From contig MNEF01000017.1 in the NCBI GenBank assembly GCA_001917535.1, positions 1 through 42,362 of the forward strand: 42,362 nt of DNA, written 5' to 3'. Source of the DNA: Candidatus Rokubacteria bacterium 13_1_40CM_69_27 (GTDB lineage: Bacteria; Methylomirabilota; Methylomirabilia; Rokubacteriales; CSP1-6). The notes under the pieces were generated by a model, which did no database searches, was not told the DNA's origin, and saw only the letters and a list, made by a program, of their open reading frames with translations. How positions within the stretch are numbered: position 1 is the first letter of the stretch; each line of letters opens with the position of its first letter. The translations under genes were made by a program, and so were the position numbers. Of the stretch, positions 16,970 to 26,335 are shown piece by piece.

Positions 16970-17218
16970 TTACTTCGCGACGCCGACCGTGTAGCCCTTG
17001 CGCTCCATGCAGCGGTTGAACGCCTCGCGGTCGAGCCGGTTGGCTTGAAAGATCGCCCACCCCTGGCGCGAAACCGACTGCCGGCGGCACTCCGCCATGT
17101 CCTGATCCATGCGAGCCGGCGTCACGTTCGGCTTGTCGTAGATCCAGTGCTCGCGCGCACATCCCGACAGGAGGCCGATCAGGAGGAAAAGGAGCGGGGG
17201 TCCGAGGGAGCGGATCAG
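16970..17218 (-). CDS. Small lipoprotein next to M23 peptidase
   Basis: About 82 residues: a hydrophobic segment ending in the lipobox LLSGC, then AREHWIYDKPNVTPARMDQDMAECRRQ and a Cys-containing C-terminus. This is a typical small outer-membrane-type lipoprotein. There is no ATG, GTG or TTG in frame near the signal; the best guess is a CTG at 17218 (overlapping the M23 stop as CTGA) or 17224. It would be translationally coupled to the M23 gene. I do not recognise a named family. The four Cys after the lipobox region may form disulfides. The unusual start lowers confidence in the 5' end, not in the gene. Confidence 0.55.
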   Translation of the reverse strand: MIRSLGPPLLFLLIGLLSGCAREHWIYDKPNVTPARMDQDMAECRRQSVSRQGWAIFQANRLDREAFNRCMERKGYTVGVAK

Positions 17219-18225
17219 TTCCAGAGGTACGCGCGCGGGTTGACGGACTGGCCCTTCACCATGATCTCGTAATGGAGGTGCGGACCAGAGGAGCGGCCCG
17301 TGTTTCCACTGAGGCCGAGCTCGGTGCCCCGCTCGACGCGCTCGCCCTGCTGCACCTTGATCTTCGACAGGTGACCGTAGATCGTGCGGATGTTTTCCCC
17401 GTGGTCGAGGATCACTGTCAGACCGTACTCGGTCTGGGCCCCGGCGAAGAAGACCGTGGCCGACGCGGGCGCGCGCACGATCGTGCCGCGGTCGGCCGAA
17501 ATGTCGATGCCGGCGTGGAACTCCGGCGTCTTCGTCCACGGCGAGAGCCGGTTTCCGAACTCGGAATTGACGGCCCCCCGCACGGGCCACCGCGAGGGCA
17601 GCGCCACCAGCGCCTTGCGGGCCCGGACGATCAGCCTGTCCAGCGCCCGGATGCTTTGCCCCTCCTCCATGACCTGCTCGGTGAGACGGTCCAGCTCACT
17701 GGCCGGAGAGGTCAGCTCGGCCCGATCGGGTGGCGTCGCCCGGCCGCCGCCGATGCCGTTGTCATGACCCCTGGGCGCCAGCTCCGGACCGAACGGCTCC
17801 CAGATGCGTGCGTGCATCTCGCGCCAGCTCGTCACTTCCTGGCGCAGCTGGCCGACGCGGCGATTGACGGATTCGATGGTCGCCTGCTGCTCGTCGATCT
17901 GCTGGAACAGCGAGGCTACGTCGCGCATGCGCTGCCGCACGTGCCACCAGTCGCCCACGAGCGCGCCGAGCCCGCAGATGAGCAGGCCGAGGACCGCGAG
18001 CATGACCGTGGGCACCCGGCGCGGAAAGTTGACCCGGAGGACCCGTGCGCCGTCCCCCCGCACGACCAGCAGACTGAACTGACTGCGGTGGTCCACCCGT
18101 TTCGTTGTCTTGGTATTGGGTTTGGCCGCGCGGGACGGCGGCTGGGCGGTTTGTAGCACCGGCTGGCTGATCGTGTCAACCGGGGAGGGCGCCATCTCGG
18201 CAGACGGTTCCGTCTCGACGTCCAT
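17215..18225 (-). CDS. M23 (LytM-type) peptidoglycan endopeptidase, membrane-anchored
   Basis: A 336-residue protein. A cytoplasmic N-terminus of about 70 residues is followed by one transmembrane helix (about 72-91), a coiled coil (about 98-135), a linker and a C-terminal M23 domain. Zinc ligands are present: His237 and Asp241 (FHAGID) and His318 of HLHYE; His285 (YGHL) is the catalytic site His. It is therefore probably an active D,D-endopeptidase cutting peptidoglycan cross-links in the periplasm, not a degenerate activator. Its long cytoplasmic tail resembles the M23 proteins associated with cell shape. It reads away from the AlaC-like gene; a 252-bp gap separates their starts. Confidence 0.85.
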   Translation of the reverse strand: MDVETEPSAEMAPSPVDTISQPVLQTAQPPSRAAKPNTKTTKRVDHRSQFSLLVVRGDGARVLRVNFPRRVPTVMLAVLGLLICGLGALVGDWWHVRQRMRDVASLFQQIDEQQATIESVNRRVGQLRQEVTSWREMHARIWEPFGPELAPRGHDNGIGGGRATPPDRAELTSPASELDRLTEQVMEEGQSIRALDRLIVRARKALVALPSRWPVRGAVNSEFGNRLSPWTKTPEFHAGIDISADRGTIVRAPASATVFFAGAQTEYGLTVILDHGENIRTIYGHLSKIKVQQGERVERGTELGLSGNTGRSSGPHLHYEIMVKGQSVNPRAYLWN

Positions 18226-18425
18226 ACGGGGGAACGGCTCTGCAAGCGACGTGCTGAGTCAGTGCGTCCATACAATCAAGCGTTTACGCGCGCTGCCGCT
18301 GCCATTCCGGCACGTGGCTGAGAGTCAGTTAACCAATTTGACGCAAAGGGCACCGACATGACACCGGAACGGGAGGCTCCGCGCTCGCGTGACGCGTCGT
18401 AACTCCGCGTGAGATCGTCGCTTTG

Positions 18426-18455
18426 TTGACACCTAGGAACGCCGCGCAGTATCAT
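18426..18455 (+). promoter_or_regulatory. Sigma70-type promoter of the aminotransferase/hom block
   Basis: TTGACA (18426-18431), an 18-bp spacer, and TATCAT (18450-18455, 5 of 6 consensus). The ATG at 18478 is 22 nt further on, with a GAGGAG ribosome site. This is the best consensus promoter I saw in the window. Confidence 0.7.
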
Positions 18456-18477
18456 CCCGAGAAGTCACGAGGAGCCC

Positions 18478-19647
18478 ATGGACGAGTTCTACCGGATCAA
18501 GCGCCTGCCCCCGTACGTCTTCGCGATCGTCAACGATCTCAAGACCAAGGCGCGCGCCCACGGCGAGGACATCATCGACCTCGGGATGGGCAATCCCGAC
18601 CTGGGCACGCCCAAGCACATCGTCGCCAAGCTCATCGAAGCCGCCCAGAATCCGAAGAACCACCGCTACTCGGCCTCGCGGGGCATCACGAGGCTTCGCG
18701 TGGCCATCACCCGCTGGTACCGCGAGCGCTACGGCGTGGAGCTGGATCCGGAGTCGGAGGCGATCGTCACGATCGGCGCCAAGGAGGGTCTGGCCCACCT
18801 GACGCTGGCGGTCCTGCAGCCGGGCGACGGCGCGCTGGTTCCGAACCCCACCTACCCGATCCATTCCTATTCGGTCGTCATCGCCGACGGCGACCTTCGC
18901 TCCGTGCCGCTCACGCCCGACGGTGACTTCTTCGCACGGCTCGAAGAAACGGCGAAGCTGGCGTGGCCCAAGGCAAAGCTCCTGATCCTTTCGTTCCCCC
19001 ACAACCCGACGACTTTATGCGTGGATCGCGCGTTCTTCGAGAAGGTCGTCGCGTTCGCCCGCGAGCACCGGCTGCTGGTCGTGCACGACTTCGCCTACGC
19101 GGACTTCGCCTTCGACGGCTACCGGCCGCCCTCGTTTCTCGAGGCGCCGGGCGCCAAGGACGTGGGGGTGGAGATCTTTTCCACGTCGAAGTCGTACAAC
19201 ATGCCCGGCTGGCGCCTGGGCTTCGTATGCGGCAACGCCCGCATGATCCACGCCCTCGCTCGCATCAAGTCATACCTCGACTACGGCGCCTTCCAGCCCA
19301 TCCAGATCGCCGGCATCATCGCGCTGGAGGGCGACCAGTCGGTGGTGGCCGACATCGTCGAGGTCCACCGCCGGCGCCGCGACGTCCTCGTGGACGGGCT
19401 CAACAAGCTCGGCTGGTCGGTGCCCAAGCCCAAGGGCACGATGTTCGTGTGGGCGCCGATCCCCGAGCCGTTCCGGACGATGGGCTCGCTCGAGTTCGCA
19501 AAGCTGCTCATCCAGGAGGCCAAGGTCGCGGTATCGCCCGGCATCGGTTTCGGCGAATACGGCGAGGGCTACGTGCGCTTCGCCCTCGTGGAGAACGAGC
19601 AGCGCATCCGTCAGGCGCTCCGCGGCCTCAAACACCTCGGCCGCTGA
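18478..19647 (+). CDS. Class I/II aminotransferase, AlaC-like
   Basis: A 389-residue PLP aminotransferase. The lysine is Lys238 in [24 protein letters not shown] and SFPHNPTT are the substrate/PLP stretches. The sequence pattern is that of AlaC (glutamate-pyruvate aminotransferase) rather than the separate DapL found at 30647. AlaC makes alanine from pyruvate and glutamate. It is directly followed by hom (1-nt gap), so it heads the aspartate-family block and could also feed that pathway. Start: ATG with GAGGAG 4 nt upstream, downstream of a good promoter. Confidence 0.85.
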   Translation: MDEFYRIKRLPPYVFAIVNDLKTKARAHGEDIIDLGMGNPDLGTPKHIVAKLIEAAQNPKNHRYSASRGITRLRVAITRWYRERYGVELDPESEAIVTIGAKEGLAHLTLAVLQPGDGALVPNPTYPIHSYSVVIADGDLRSVPLTPDGDFFARLEETAKLAWPKAKLLILSFPHNPTTLCVDRAFFEKVVAFAREHRLLVVHDFAYADFAFDGYRPPSFLEAPGAKDVGVEIFSTSKSYNMPGWRLGFVCGNARMIHALARIKSYLDYGAFQPIQIAGIIALEGDQSVVADIVEVHRRRRDVLVDGLNKLGWSVPKPKGTMFVWAPIPEPFRTMGSLEFAKLLIQEAKVAVSPGIGFGEYGEGYVRFALVENEQRIRQALRGLKHLGR

Positions 19648-19648
19648 C

Positions 19649-20956
19649 GTGAGCGAAGTCCGCATCGGTCTGCTGGGCCTCGGTACTGTCGGCGCGGGCG
19701 TCGTCAAGCTGCTCGAATCCCAACGCGCCCTCCTCGAGGAGCGCGCGGGCTGCCGGCTCACGCTGGCCGCCGTCGCCGACCTGGACCTCACCCGGCCCCG
19801 CGAAGGTCTCGATCTCGCCCGGCTCCCCCTCACCGCCGACGCCAGCCGCGTGCTGGGCGACCCCGGCGTTCCCGTCGTCATCGAGCTGATCGGCGGCCTC
19901 GAGCCGGCCCGCTCGTTCATCCTCCGGGCCCTGGGCGCCGGCAAGCACGTGGTGACGGCAAACAAGGCCCTGCTGGCGCACCACGGCGCCGAGCTCTACG
20001 ACGAGGCCCGGCGCCATCAGGTGACGCTGGGATTCGAAGCGGCGGTCGCCGGCGGCATCCCCCTCATCCGCGCGGTGAAGGAAGGGCTGGTCGCCAACCG
20101 CATCCTGTCGGTCTTCGGCATCGTGAACGGCACGTCGAACTACATCCTGTCGAAGATGACCGACGAAGGGCTCGACTTCTCGGTCGTCCTGAAGGAAGCG
20201 CAGGCCCACGGCTATGCGGAGGCCGACCCCACGCTCGACATCGAGGGCATGGACTCGGCGCACAAGCTCCAGATCCTCGTCAGTCTCGCCTTCCGCACGT
20301 TCGTGGAGCTCAAGGACATCCACACCGAGGGCATCACCCGCGTCACATCTCACGATATTGCCTACGCGCGCGAGCTCGGCTATCGCGTGAAGCTGCTGGC
20401 CATCGCCAAGGCGGCCGACGGCGGCGTCGAGGTCCGGGTGCATCCCACGATGATCTCGGCGGCGGCGCCCCTGGCCGCGGTCTCGGGCGTCTTCAACGCC
20501 ATCTTCCTCACCGGCGACGCCGTCGGCGACCTCATGTTCTACGGGCGCGGCGCCGGCCAGCTGCCCACCGCCTCCGCCGTATGGTCGGACATCGTCGAGA
20601 TCGCGCGGCGCCTCGCCCACGGCATTCCCTCGCTCGCGCTGGAGTTGCCGTCGGTGGGGCCGGCGGCGCTCCCCCTCCGCCCGATGGACTCGATCCGTTC
20701 CTGCTACTACCTGCGCGTGATGGCGCAGGACCGCCCGGGCGTGCTCTCGCGCGTGGCTGGCATCCTGGGCGAGAACAACATCTCCATCGCATCGGTCATC
20801 CAGAAGGGGCGCGCCACCGGCGAGGCCGTGCCGGTGGTGATGATGAGCCACGAGGCCCGTGAGCACGACATGCGCGTGGCGCTGGCCGCCATCGACCGCC
20901 TGCGCGTCGTGGCCGCCCCCACCACGATGATCCGCGTCGAGGGAGGCCCCGCATGA
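19649..20956 (+). CDS. hom: Homoserine dehydrogenase
   Basis: A 435-residue enzyme reducing aspartate semialdehyde to homoserine with NAD(P)H. The N-terminal nucleotide motif is GLGTVG (10-15), and GKHVVTANKALL and FGIVNGTSNYIL are family signatures. A C-terminal ACT domain (about 350-430, YLRVMAQDRPGVLSRVAGIL) suggests feedback control by threonine. GTG start at 19649, one nucleotide after the aminotransferase stop. It belongs with thrC and lysC downstream. The gap to thrC is filled by a family 2 repeat. Confidence 0.93.
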   Translation: MSEVRIGLLGLGTVGAGVVKLLESQRALLEERAGCRLTLAAVADLDLTRPREGLDLARLPLTADASRVLGDPGVPVVIELIGGLEPARSFILRALGAGKHVVTANKALLAHHGAELYDEARRHQVTLGFEAAVAGGIPLIRAVKEGLVANRILSVFGIVNGTSNYILSKMTDEGLDFSVVLKEAQAHGYAEADPTLDIEGMDSAHKLQILVSLAFRTFVELKDIHTEGITRVTSHDIAYARELGYRVKLLAIAKAADGGVEVRVHPTMISAAAPLAAVSGVFNAIFLTGDAVGDLMFYGRGAGQLPTASAVWSDIVEIARRLAHGIPSLALELPSVGPAALPLRPMDSIRSCYYLRVMAQDRPGVLSRVAGILGENNISIASVIQKGRATGEAVPVVMMSHEAREHDMRVALAAIDRLRVVAAPTTMIRVEGGPA

Positions 20957-20960
20957 TACT

Positions 20961-21055
20961 CGGAGGGGGGCTTCGATTCCTCGGAGGGGGGCTTCGCCCC
21001 CCTTCCAAAGCCTCCCCCCAGGAAGGTTGCGCCGGCAAGGCCGGCGCTCGAAAGG
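20961..21055 (+). repeat. Family 2 double-hairpin repeat, copy c
   Basis: A 17-bp direct repeat CTCGGAGGGGGGCTTCG (20961 and 20982) followed by its complementary arm, the spacer AAGCCTCCCCCCAGGAAGG, and the hairpin GCGCCGGCAAGGCCGGCGC (21031-21049). It fills the 112-bp gap between hom and thrC, so the thrC leader is made mostly of this element. Confidence 0.8.
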
Positions 21056-21068
21056 ACGATGCCGGGCG

Positions 21069-22127
21069 ATGACGGCGTGGCGGGGAGTGATCGAGCGGTA
21101 TCGCGAGTTCCTGCCCGTCACCGACAAGACGGCGGTGGTGACGCTGCTGGAAGGCAACACGCCGCTCGTGCCCGCGCCCCGCCTGGCCGAGGCGACGGAT
21201 CCACGGCTGCAGATCTATCTCAAGTGCGAGGGGTTCAATCCCACCGGCTCCTTCAAGGACCGCGGCATGACGATGGCGATGTCCAAGGCGCTGGAGGCGG
21301 GCTCGCGCGCCGTCATCTGCGCGTCCACGGGCAACACCTCGGCGTCGGCCGCCGCCTTCGCCGCGCGGGCGGGGATCAAGGCCTTCGTCATGGTGCCCAA
21401 GGGCGCGATCGCGCTCGGCAAGCTCTCGCAGGCGGCGATTCACGGCGCCAAGGTCCTGATGGTGGACGGCAACTTCGACCAGGCGCTGTCGATCGTCCGC
21501 CAGATCTCGGAGCAGTACCCCGTCACCCTCGTCAACTCGGTGAACCCGTTCCGGCTCGAGGGCCAGAAGACCGCCGCCTTCGAGGTGGTCGATCAGCTCG
21601 GGCGCGCCCCGGACTACCACCTCATCCCCGTGGGCAACGCCGGCAACATCACCGCGCACTGGCGGGGCTACCGCGAGTACCACCGCGCCGGCCGCGCCCG
21701 CGAGCTGCCGCGCATGGTCGGCTTCCAGGCCGCGGGCGCGGCACCGATCTACGAGAACCGCGTCATCGAGGAGCCGCGGACGGTCGCGACCGCCATCAAG
21801 ATCGGCAACCCGGCGAACTGGGGACCGGCCCTGGAGGCGCTGAAGGACTCGCGAGGCTGGATCGACATCGTGACCGACGAGGAAATCCTCCAGGCCTATC
21901 GCCTGCTCGCCCGCGAGGAAGGGATCTTCATGGAGCCCGCCTCGGCGGCGACCGTCGCCGGCCTCATCAAGAACGTGAAGGGGGGGCGCTTCGAGTCCGG
22001 CTCCACGCTCGTCCTGACGTTGACCGGCCACGGGTTGAAAGATCCGGACACGGCGCTGGAGTCGTCGTCCCGCCCCACGACCGTTCCCCCGAAGATCGAC
22101 GCGGTCCTGGCGCAGCTCGGCCTCTGA
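21069..22127 (+). CDS. thrC: Threonine synthase
   Basis: A 352-residue PLP enzyme of fold type II that converts O-phosphohomoserine to threonine. The PLP lysine is Lys63 in GSFKDRG, and the phosphate-binding GNAGNI loop is near 190. The length fits the shorter bacterial class. The start at 21069 (MTAWRGVIERYREFLPV) matches the conserved N-terminus; earlier in-frame starts lie inside the repeat. It follows hom and precedes a membrane protein gene whose frame begins at the thrC stop. Confidence 0.92.
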   Translation: MTAWRGVIERYREFLPVTDKTAVVTLLEGNTPLVPAPRLAEATDPRLQIYLKCEGFNPTGSFKDRGMTMAMSKALEAGSRAVICASTGNTSASAAAFAARAGIKAFVMVPKGAIALGKLSQAAIHGAKVLMVDGNFDQALSIVRQISEQYPVTLVNSVNPFRLEGQKTAAFEVVDQLGRAPDYHLIPVGNAGNITAHWRGYREYHRAGRARELPRMVGFQAAGAAPIYENRVIEEPRTVATAIKIGNPANWGPALEALKDSRGWIDIVTDEEILQAYRLLAREEGIFMEPASAATVAGLIKNVKGGRFESGSTLVLTLTGHGLKDPDTALESSSRPTTVPPKIDAVLAQLGL

Positions 22128-22141
22128 CTCGTCTGAGGCTC

Positions 22142-23116
22142 GTGGTGGGCGTGGCGATCAGCCTCGCCCTGCTCGCCCTTCTCCTGGCCAGCGTCGATCT
22201 CCGCGAGCTGGGGGAGCAGCTCCGCCGCACGCGCTGGGGGTGGACCCTGCTCGCCGCCACCCTGGGCCCGATCGGCCTCTGGGTTCGCGCGCAGCGCTGG
22301 CGGTACCTCTTTCCGCCGCGTTCGGACCCGCCGGGCCTGGTGCCCGCGATGATGATCGGCTACATGGCGAACAATCTGCTCCCGCTGCGTGCGGGCGAGG
22401 TCGTCCGCGTGTACGTGGTGGCGCGGCGCTGGCGCCGTGGGTTCTGGACGACGCTAGCCACTCTGATCGTGGAGCGGGTCCTCGACAGCCTCGTGCTCGT
22501 CCTCGTCCTCGCGGTGCTGGTGTTGCTGATCCCGGTGCCGCCCGTGTTCCAGTGGACCGCGGTGGCGCTGCTGGCCATCGATTTCGGGGCGATGGCGGTG
22601 CTCGGCTTCCTGGCCGCCGCCCCGGGGACGTGCCGTCGGTTGCTGGAGCGGCTCACGCGCCGGTGGCCCCGCGTCGAGCGTCGCGTAGCCGGGATCTTTG
22701 AAACCTTTGCCCGGGGGCTCGAGGGGATCAGGACGCGGCATCACCTGCTCCCACTGCTCGTCTGGACCGTGATCGTGTGGGTGGTCCCGGCGCTGACGGT
22801 CTGGACGATGCTGCAGGCGGTGAACCTGGACCTGCCCTGGATCGCGGCCTGGACGGTGCTGGTATTTGTGGGGCTCGGCATCAGCATCCCGTCCGCCCCC
22901 GGCTACGTCGGGGTCTTCCACTACGCCGTCGTGCTGGCCCTCGGCATCTTCGACGTGCCCCGCCCGGCCAGCCTCGGCTACGCGATCGTCCTCCACGCCA
23001 GCCAGATCGTACCGGTCACCCTCGTCGGCTGGATCTTCATGCTGCGCGAGCACGTGAGCCTCGGCGAGGCCACGCGGGCGCGGCCAGCGGGCGCGGACCT
23101 GTCCAGCCCGCGCTGA
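22142..23116 (+). CDS. Flippase-like integral membrane protein (LPG-synthase TM domain family)
   Basis: About 324 residues with seven or eight hydrophobic segments. WVRAQRWRYLFP, NNLLPLRAGEVVRVYVVARR and GLGISIPSAPGYVGVFHY are the conserved loops of the UPF0104/lysylphosphatidylglycerol synthase membrane domain, found in lipid or glycolipid flippases. The cytoplasmic aminoacyl-transferase domain of MprF is absent. GTG 22142 is preferred because TGAGG lies 5 nt upstream; a CTG at 22124 overlapping the thrC stop is possible. It is co-directional with thrC and lysC, though no metabolic link is obvious. Confidence 0.78.
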   Translation: MVGVAISLALLALLLASVDLRELGEQLRRTRWGWTLLAATLGPIGLWVRAQRWRYLFPPRSDPPGLVPAMMIGYMANNLLPLRAGEVVRVYVVARRWRRGFWTTLATLIVERVLDSLVLVLVLAVLVLLIPVPPVFQWTAVALLAIDFGAMAVLGFLAAAPGTCRRLLERLTRRWPRVERRVAGIFETFARGLEGIRTRHHLLPLLVWTVIVWVVPALTVWTMLQAVNLDLPWIAAWTVLVFVGLGISIPSAPGYVGVFHYAVVLALGIFDVPRPASLGYAIVLHASQIVPVTLVGWIFMLREHVSLGEATRARPAGADLSSPR

Positions 23117-23173
23117 ATCCGGGGAACCCGGGGCAGACAATCCGATGCGCGAGATCACCGTCCTGCCGGCACG

Positions 23174-23182
23174 TGCTACGAT
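23174..23182 (+). promoter_or_regulatory. Extended -10-like box upstream of lysC
   Basis: TGCTACGAT (TG-N-TACGAT) ends 9 nt before the ATG at 23192; no ribosome site lies between. It suggests a leaderless lysC transcript separate from hom-thrC. Confidence 0.4.
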
Positions 23183-23191
23183 GCGTGGGCC

Positions 23192-24421
23192 ATGGCGCTG
23201 ATCGTCCAGAAGTACGGGGGCTCGTCCGTCGCGGACGCCGAGAAGATCAAGAACGTCGCGCGCCGAGTCGCCCAGCACGCCTCCGGCAATCAGCTCGTGG
23301 TCGTCGTCTCCGCCATGGGCAAGACCACCGATGGTCTGCTGACCCTCGCCCACCAGGTCTCGCCCGCCCCCGACCCGCGCGAGATGGACATGATGCTGGC
23401 CACCGGCGAGCAGGTGACGATCGCGCTCCTGGCCATGGCGCTGCACGCGCTCGGCCTCAAGGCGCGCTCCTTCACCGGTCCCCAGGTCGGCATGCGCACG
23501 GACACCGCCCACACGAAGGCGCGGATCACGCGGATCAACGCCGAGCGGGTGCAGCAGGCGCTCGATGCGGGCGAGATCGCCGTGGTCGCGGGCTTCCAGG
23601 GCCTCAGCGAGCAGGACGAGATCACGACGCTCGGGCGCGGCGGCTCGGACCTCACCGCCGTCGCGCTCGCCGCCGCTCTCAAGGCGGACGTCTGCGAGAT
23701 CTACACGGACGTCGAGGGTGTGTTCACCGCCGACCCCAATATCGTGCCCGACGCCCGCAAGCTTCCCCGCATCACCTACGACGAGATGCTCGAGATGGCG
23801 AGCCTGGGGGCCAAGGTCCTCCAGAGCCGCTCCGTCGAGTTCGCCAAGAAGTACGGCGTGCCGGTCCACGTCCGCTCCACCTTCAAGCCCGATCCCGGCA
23901 CGCTGGTGACGAAAGAGGAGCACGACATGGAAGAAGTGCTGGTGACCGGCGTCACCCACGACAGGAGCCAGGCCAAGGTCTCGATCCTCCGCGTACCCGA
24001 CCGGCCCGGCATCGCCGCCCAGGTCTTCGGCGCCATCGCCGAGAAGAACATCGTGGTGGACATGATCGTCCAGAACATCAGCCGGGACGGCTATACCGAC
24101 ATGTCGTTCACGCTGCCCCGGGGGGACCACACGCGCGCGGTGGCGGTGCTGGAGGACGTGGCCCGCACGGTCCGGGCCCAGGGCATCGTGCACGACCAGC
24201 GCGTCGCCAAGGTCTCCATCGTCGGCGTCGGTATGCGCAGCCACTCCGGGGTGGCGGCGCGGATGTTCGCCACGCTGGCCCGGGAGGGGATCAACATCCA
24301 GATGATCTCCACGTCGGAGATCGCCGTGTCCTGCGTCATCGAGGACAAGTACGCCGAGCTCGCCGTCCGCGCGCTCCACGAGGCCTTCGAGCTGGGGCGC
24401 GAGCGGGAGGCCGCGGTATGA
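23192..24421 (+). CDS. lysC: Aspartate kinase
   Basis: A 409-residue enzyme phosphorylating aspartate, the first step to lysine, threonine and methionine. KYGGSSV (7-13) is the ATP/aspartate motif; [16 protein letters not shown] and [14 protein letters not shown] are family signatures. Two C-terminal ACT domains (about 265-400) should mediate feedback by lysine and/or threonine. An internal Met at about 247 begins a segment equal to the beta subunit of alpha2beta2 aspartokinases, so an internal start is conceivable. Its stop overlaps the next ATG (ATGA). asd is not in the window. Confidence 0.93.
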   Translation: MALIVQKYGGSSVADAEKIKNVARRVAQHASGNQLVVVVSAMGKTTDGLLTLAHQVSPAPDPREMDMMLATGEQVTIALLAMALHALGLKARSFTGPQVGMRTDTAHTKARITRINAERVQQALDAGEIAVVAGFQGLSEQDEITTLGRGGSDLTAVALAAALKADVCEIYTDVEGVFTADPNIVPDARKLPRITYDEMLEMASLGAKVLQSRSVEFAKKYGVPVHVRSTFKPDPGTLVTKEEHDMEEVLVTGVTHDRSQAKVSILRVPDRPGIAAQVFGAIAEKNIVVDMIVQNISRDGYTDMSFTLPRGDHTRAVAVLEDVARTVRAQGIVHDQRVAKVSIVGVGMRSHSGVAARMFATLAREGINIQMISTSEIAVSCVIEDKYAELAVRALHEAFELGREREAAV

Positions 24422-25527
24422 AGGGCAAGGCGGCGATCTTCTACGGTCCCGGCAAGCCCTTCGAGCTCCGTGAGCTGCCGCTGCCCGAGGTCGAGCCCGA
24501 CGCGGTCCTCATCCGTGTCTCGCTCGCCAATGTCTGCGGCTCCGACCTGCACTTCTGGCGCGGCGACGCCCCCCTGCGCCTGCCCGAGGACGGCTGGATC
24601 TACGGCCACGAGATGACGGGGCGCGTGGCGAGTCTGGGGGCGCGCGTGAAGACGGACTCGCTCGGCCGTCCGCTGAGCGAAGGCGACCGCGTCGCCTACG
24701 CCTACTTCTATCCCTGCGGGCGCTGCCCGGCGTGCCTCGGCAAGGAGCCGGCCGCCTGCCCCGCCAAGGTCGACCGCCCGCTCGGGCCCTCGCAGTTCCC
24801 TCACTTCCACGGCGCCTTCGCCGAGTACTACTACCTCAAGCCCGGCGGCGCGATCTTCAAGGTGCCCGATGCGCTGCCCGACGAGCTGGTGGCCCCCGTG
24901 AACTGCGCGCTCTCGCAAGTCATCTTCGGCTTGCACAAGGCCGGATTCCGCTTCGGCGACAGCCTGGTGATCCAGGGCGCGGGCGGGCTCGGCCTCCAGG
25001 CCGCGGCGGTAGCCAAGGACATGGGCGCCCAGACCGTCATCGTGGTGGACCAGATCGCCGGGCGCCTGGAGCTCGCGGAGGCCTTCGGCGCCGACCACAC
25101 GATCAACCTCAAGACGGTGCCCGACCGCAAGGATCGCGTGAACCTGGTCCGCCAGTGGACGGGCGGGGTGGGCGCGGAGGTCGCCTGCGACTTCGTGGGC
25201 TTTCCTCAGGTCATCCCCGAGGGCATTGAGATGCTCCGTCCCGGCGGCACCTATCTCGAGATCGGCACGATCAGCCGCGGCGTGAAGGTCGAGCTGGAGC
25301 CGGCCCAGCTCGTGTGGGGCTCGAAGAGGATCGTCGGCGTCATCATGTACGACCCGTGGGTGATCCCGCGCGCCCTGGACTTCCTCGTGCGCAACCGCAC
25401 CCGCTGGCCCTTCGACCGCCTGCTCTCCCACAAGTACCCCCTCGAGAAGATCAACGAGGCGTTCGCGCAGTCGGAGTGGCACGCCAAGGATACGACGAGC
25501 ATCACGCGAGCCGCCCTGGTGCCCTAG
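24418..25527 (+). CDS. Zinc-binding dehydrogenase (MDR family)
   Basis: A 369-residue medium-chain dehydrogenase coupled to lysC by an ATGA overlap. The catalytic site has [10 protein letters not shown] and GHEMTGR. The structural-zinc cluster is [15 protein letters not shown] and the nucleotide fold is GAGGLGLQ (about 181-188). It is unlike the dehydrogenase at 9152 outside these motifs. Threonine 3-dehydrogenase is one possible role because of the lysC/thrC context, but a general alcohol dehydrogenase is equally possible. The start at 24418 is set by the overlap and the family N-terminus. Confidence 0.82.
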   Translation: MKGKAAIFYGPGKPFELRELPLPEVEPDAVLIRVSLANVCGSDLHFWRGDAPLRLPEDGWIYGHEMTGRVASLGARVKTDSLGRPLSEGDRVAYAYFYPCGRCPACLGKEPAACPAKVDRPLGPSQFPHFHGAFAEYYYLKPGGAIFKVPDALPDELVAPVNCALSQVIFGLHKAGFRFGDSLVIQGAGGLGLQAAAVAKDMGAQTVIVVDQIAGRLELAEAFGADHTINLKTVPDRKDRVNLVRQWTGGVGAEVACDFVGFPQVIPEGIEMLRPGGTYLEIGTISRGVKVELEPAQLVWGSKRIVGVIMYDPWVIPRALDFLVRNRTRWPFDRLLSHKYPLEKINEAFAQSEWHAKDTTSITRAALVP

Positions 25528-25546
25528 GCCGGGGCCGGCCTGAGGC

Positions 25547-26335
25547 GTGCCGAGCCAGCATCGGCTGACAGTCCGCGGAACCCCGGTCGAGCTCCAGTCG
25601 GGCGGGAGCGGCCCCGCCCTCCTCTTCCTGCACGGCGCCGGCGGGGCCGGACGCTGGCTGCCCTTCCACGATCAGCTGGCGCGGCGGTTCACCGTCTACT
25701 TTCCCAAGCATCCGGGTCACGGCGGCGCGCCGGCCGCGGAGTGGATCGAGCACATCTCCGACCTCGCCTTCCACTACCTCGATCTGCTCGACGAGCTGAA
25801 GCTCGGCCGGGTCCATCTGGCGGGCTCGTCGCTGGGGGGCTGGATCGCCGCCGAGATGGCGACGATGGTCTCGCACCGGCTGAAATCGCTGGCGCTGATC
25901 GCGCCCGTCGGGATCAAGGTCGACGGCTGGATCTACCCGTTCCTCTTCGCCATGGAGCTGCCCCAGCTCGTCGCCACCGTCTTCCACGATCAAGCCAAGG
26001 CGCTGGCGCTGGCCCCGGGCGACCTCACCGGCATCGATACCCTGGCGGAGCTCTATCGCGAGCGGGCGGCGCTGGCGCGGGTGAGCTGGAACCCGTACCT
26101 CTACAACCCGCTCCTCCGGCGCCGCCTGGGGCGCATCACCGCGCCCACGCTGCTGTGCTGGGGCGAGCACGACCAGGTCTCGCCGCTCGTCTGCGCGGAG
26201 GCGTGGGCGAAGGAGATTCCCGGCGCCGAGCTCCGAACCTTCGCCGCCTCCGGCCACCTGCCGCATCTCGAGGAGCCGGAGGCGGTGGCAGCGGCCGTGG
26301 CGGACTTCTGCGGCGCGCGGGAGGTCGCGCGGTGA
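25547..26335 (+). CDS. Alpha/beta-fold hydrolase
   Basis: A 262-residue hydrolase. FLHGAGGAGRW is the oxyanion loop, GSSLGG with Ser95 the nucleophile elbow, and SGHLPHLEEPEAV supplies the catalytic His; GEHDQVSP holds the acid. It starts at GTG 25547 and its stop overlaps the GTG of the LLM oxidoreductase. The pairing with a flavin monooxygenase hints that it hydrolyses the product of that enzyme (ester, lactone or C-C bond), as in meta-cleavage-type pathways; that is inference. Confidence 0.8.
   Translation: MPSQHRLTVRGTPVELQSGGSGPALLFLHGAGGAGRWLPFHDQLARRFTVYFPKHPGHGGAPAAEWIEHISDLAFHYLDLLDELKLGRVHLAGSSLGGWIAAEMATMVSHRLKSLALIAPVGIKVDGWIYPFLFAMELPQLVATVFHDQAKALALAPGDLTGIDTLAELYRERAALARVSWNPYLYNPLLRRRLGRITAPTLLCWGEHDQVSPLVCAEAWAKEIPGAELRTFAASGHLPHLEEPEAVAAAVADFCGAREVAR

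Noticed and set aside
18478-19647. This aminotransferase as a second DapL
   Set aside because: It lacks the DapL stretches (FRGYGPE, SDGAK-type loop, [13 protein letters not shown]) and fits AlaC instead.
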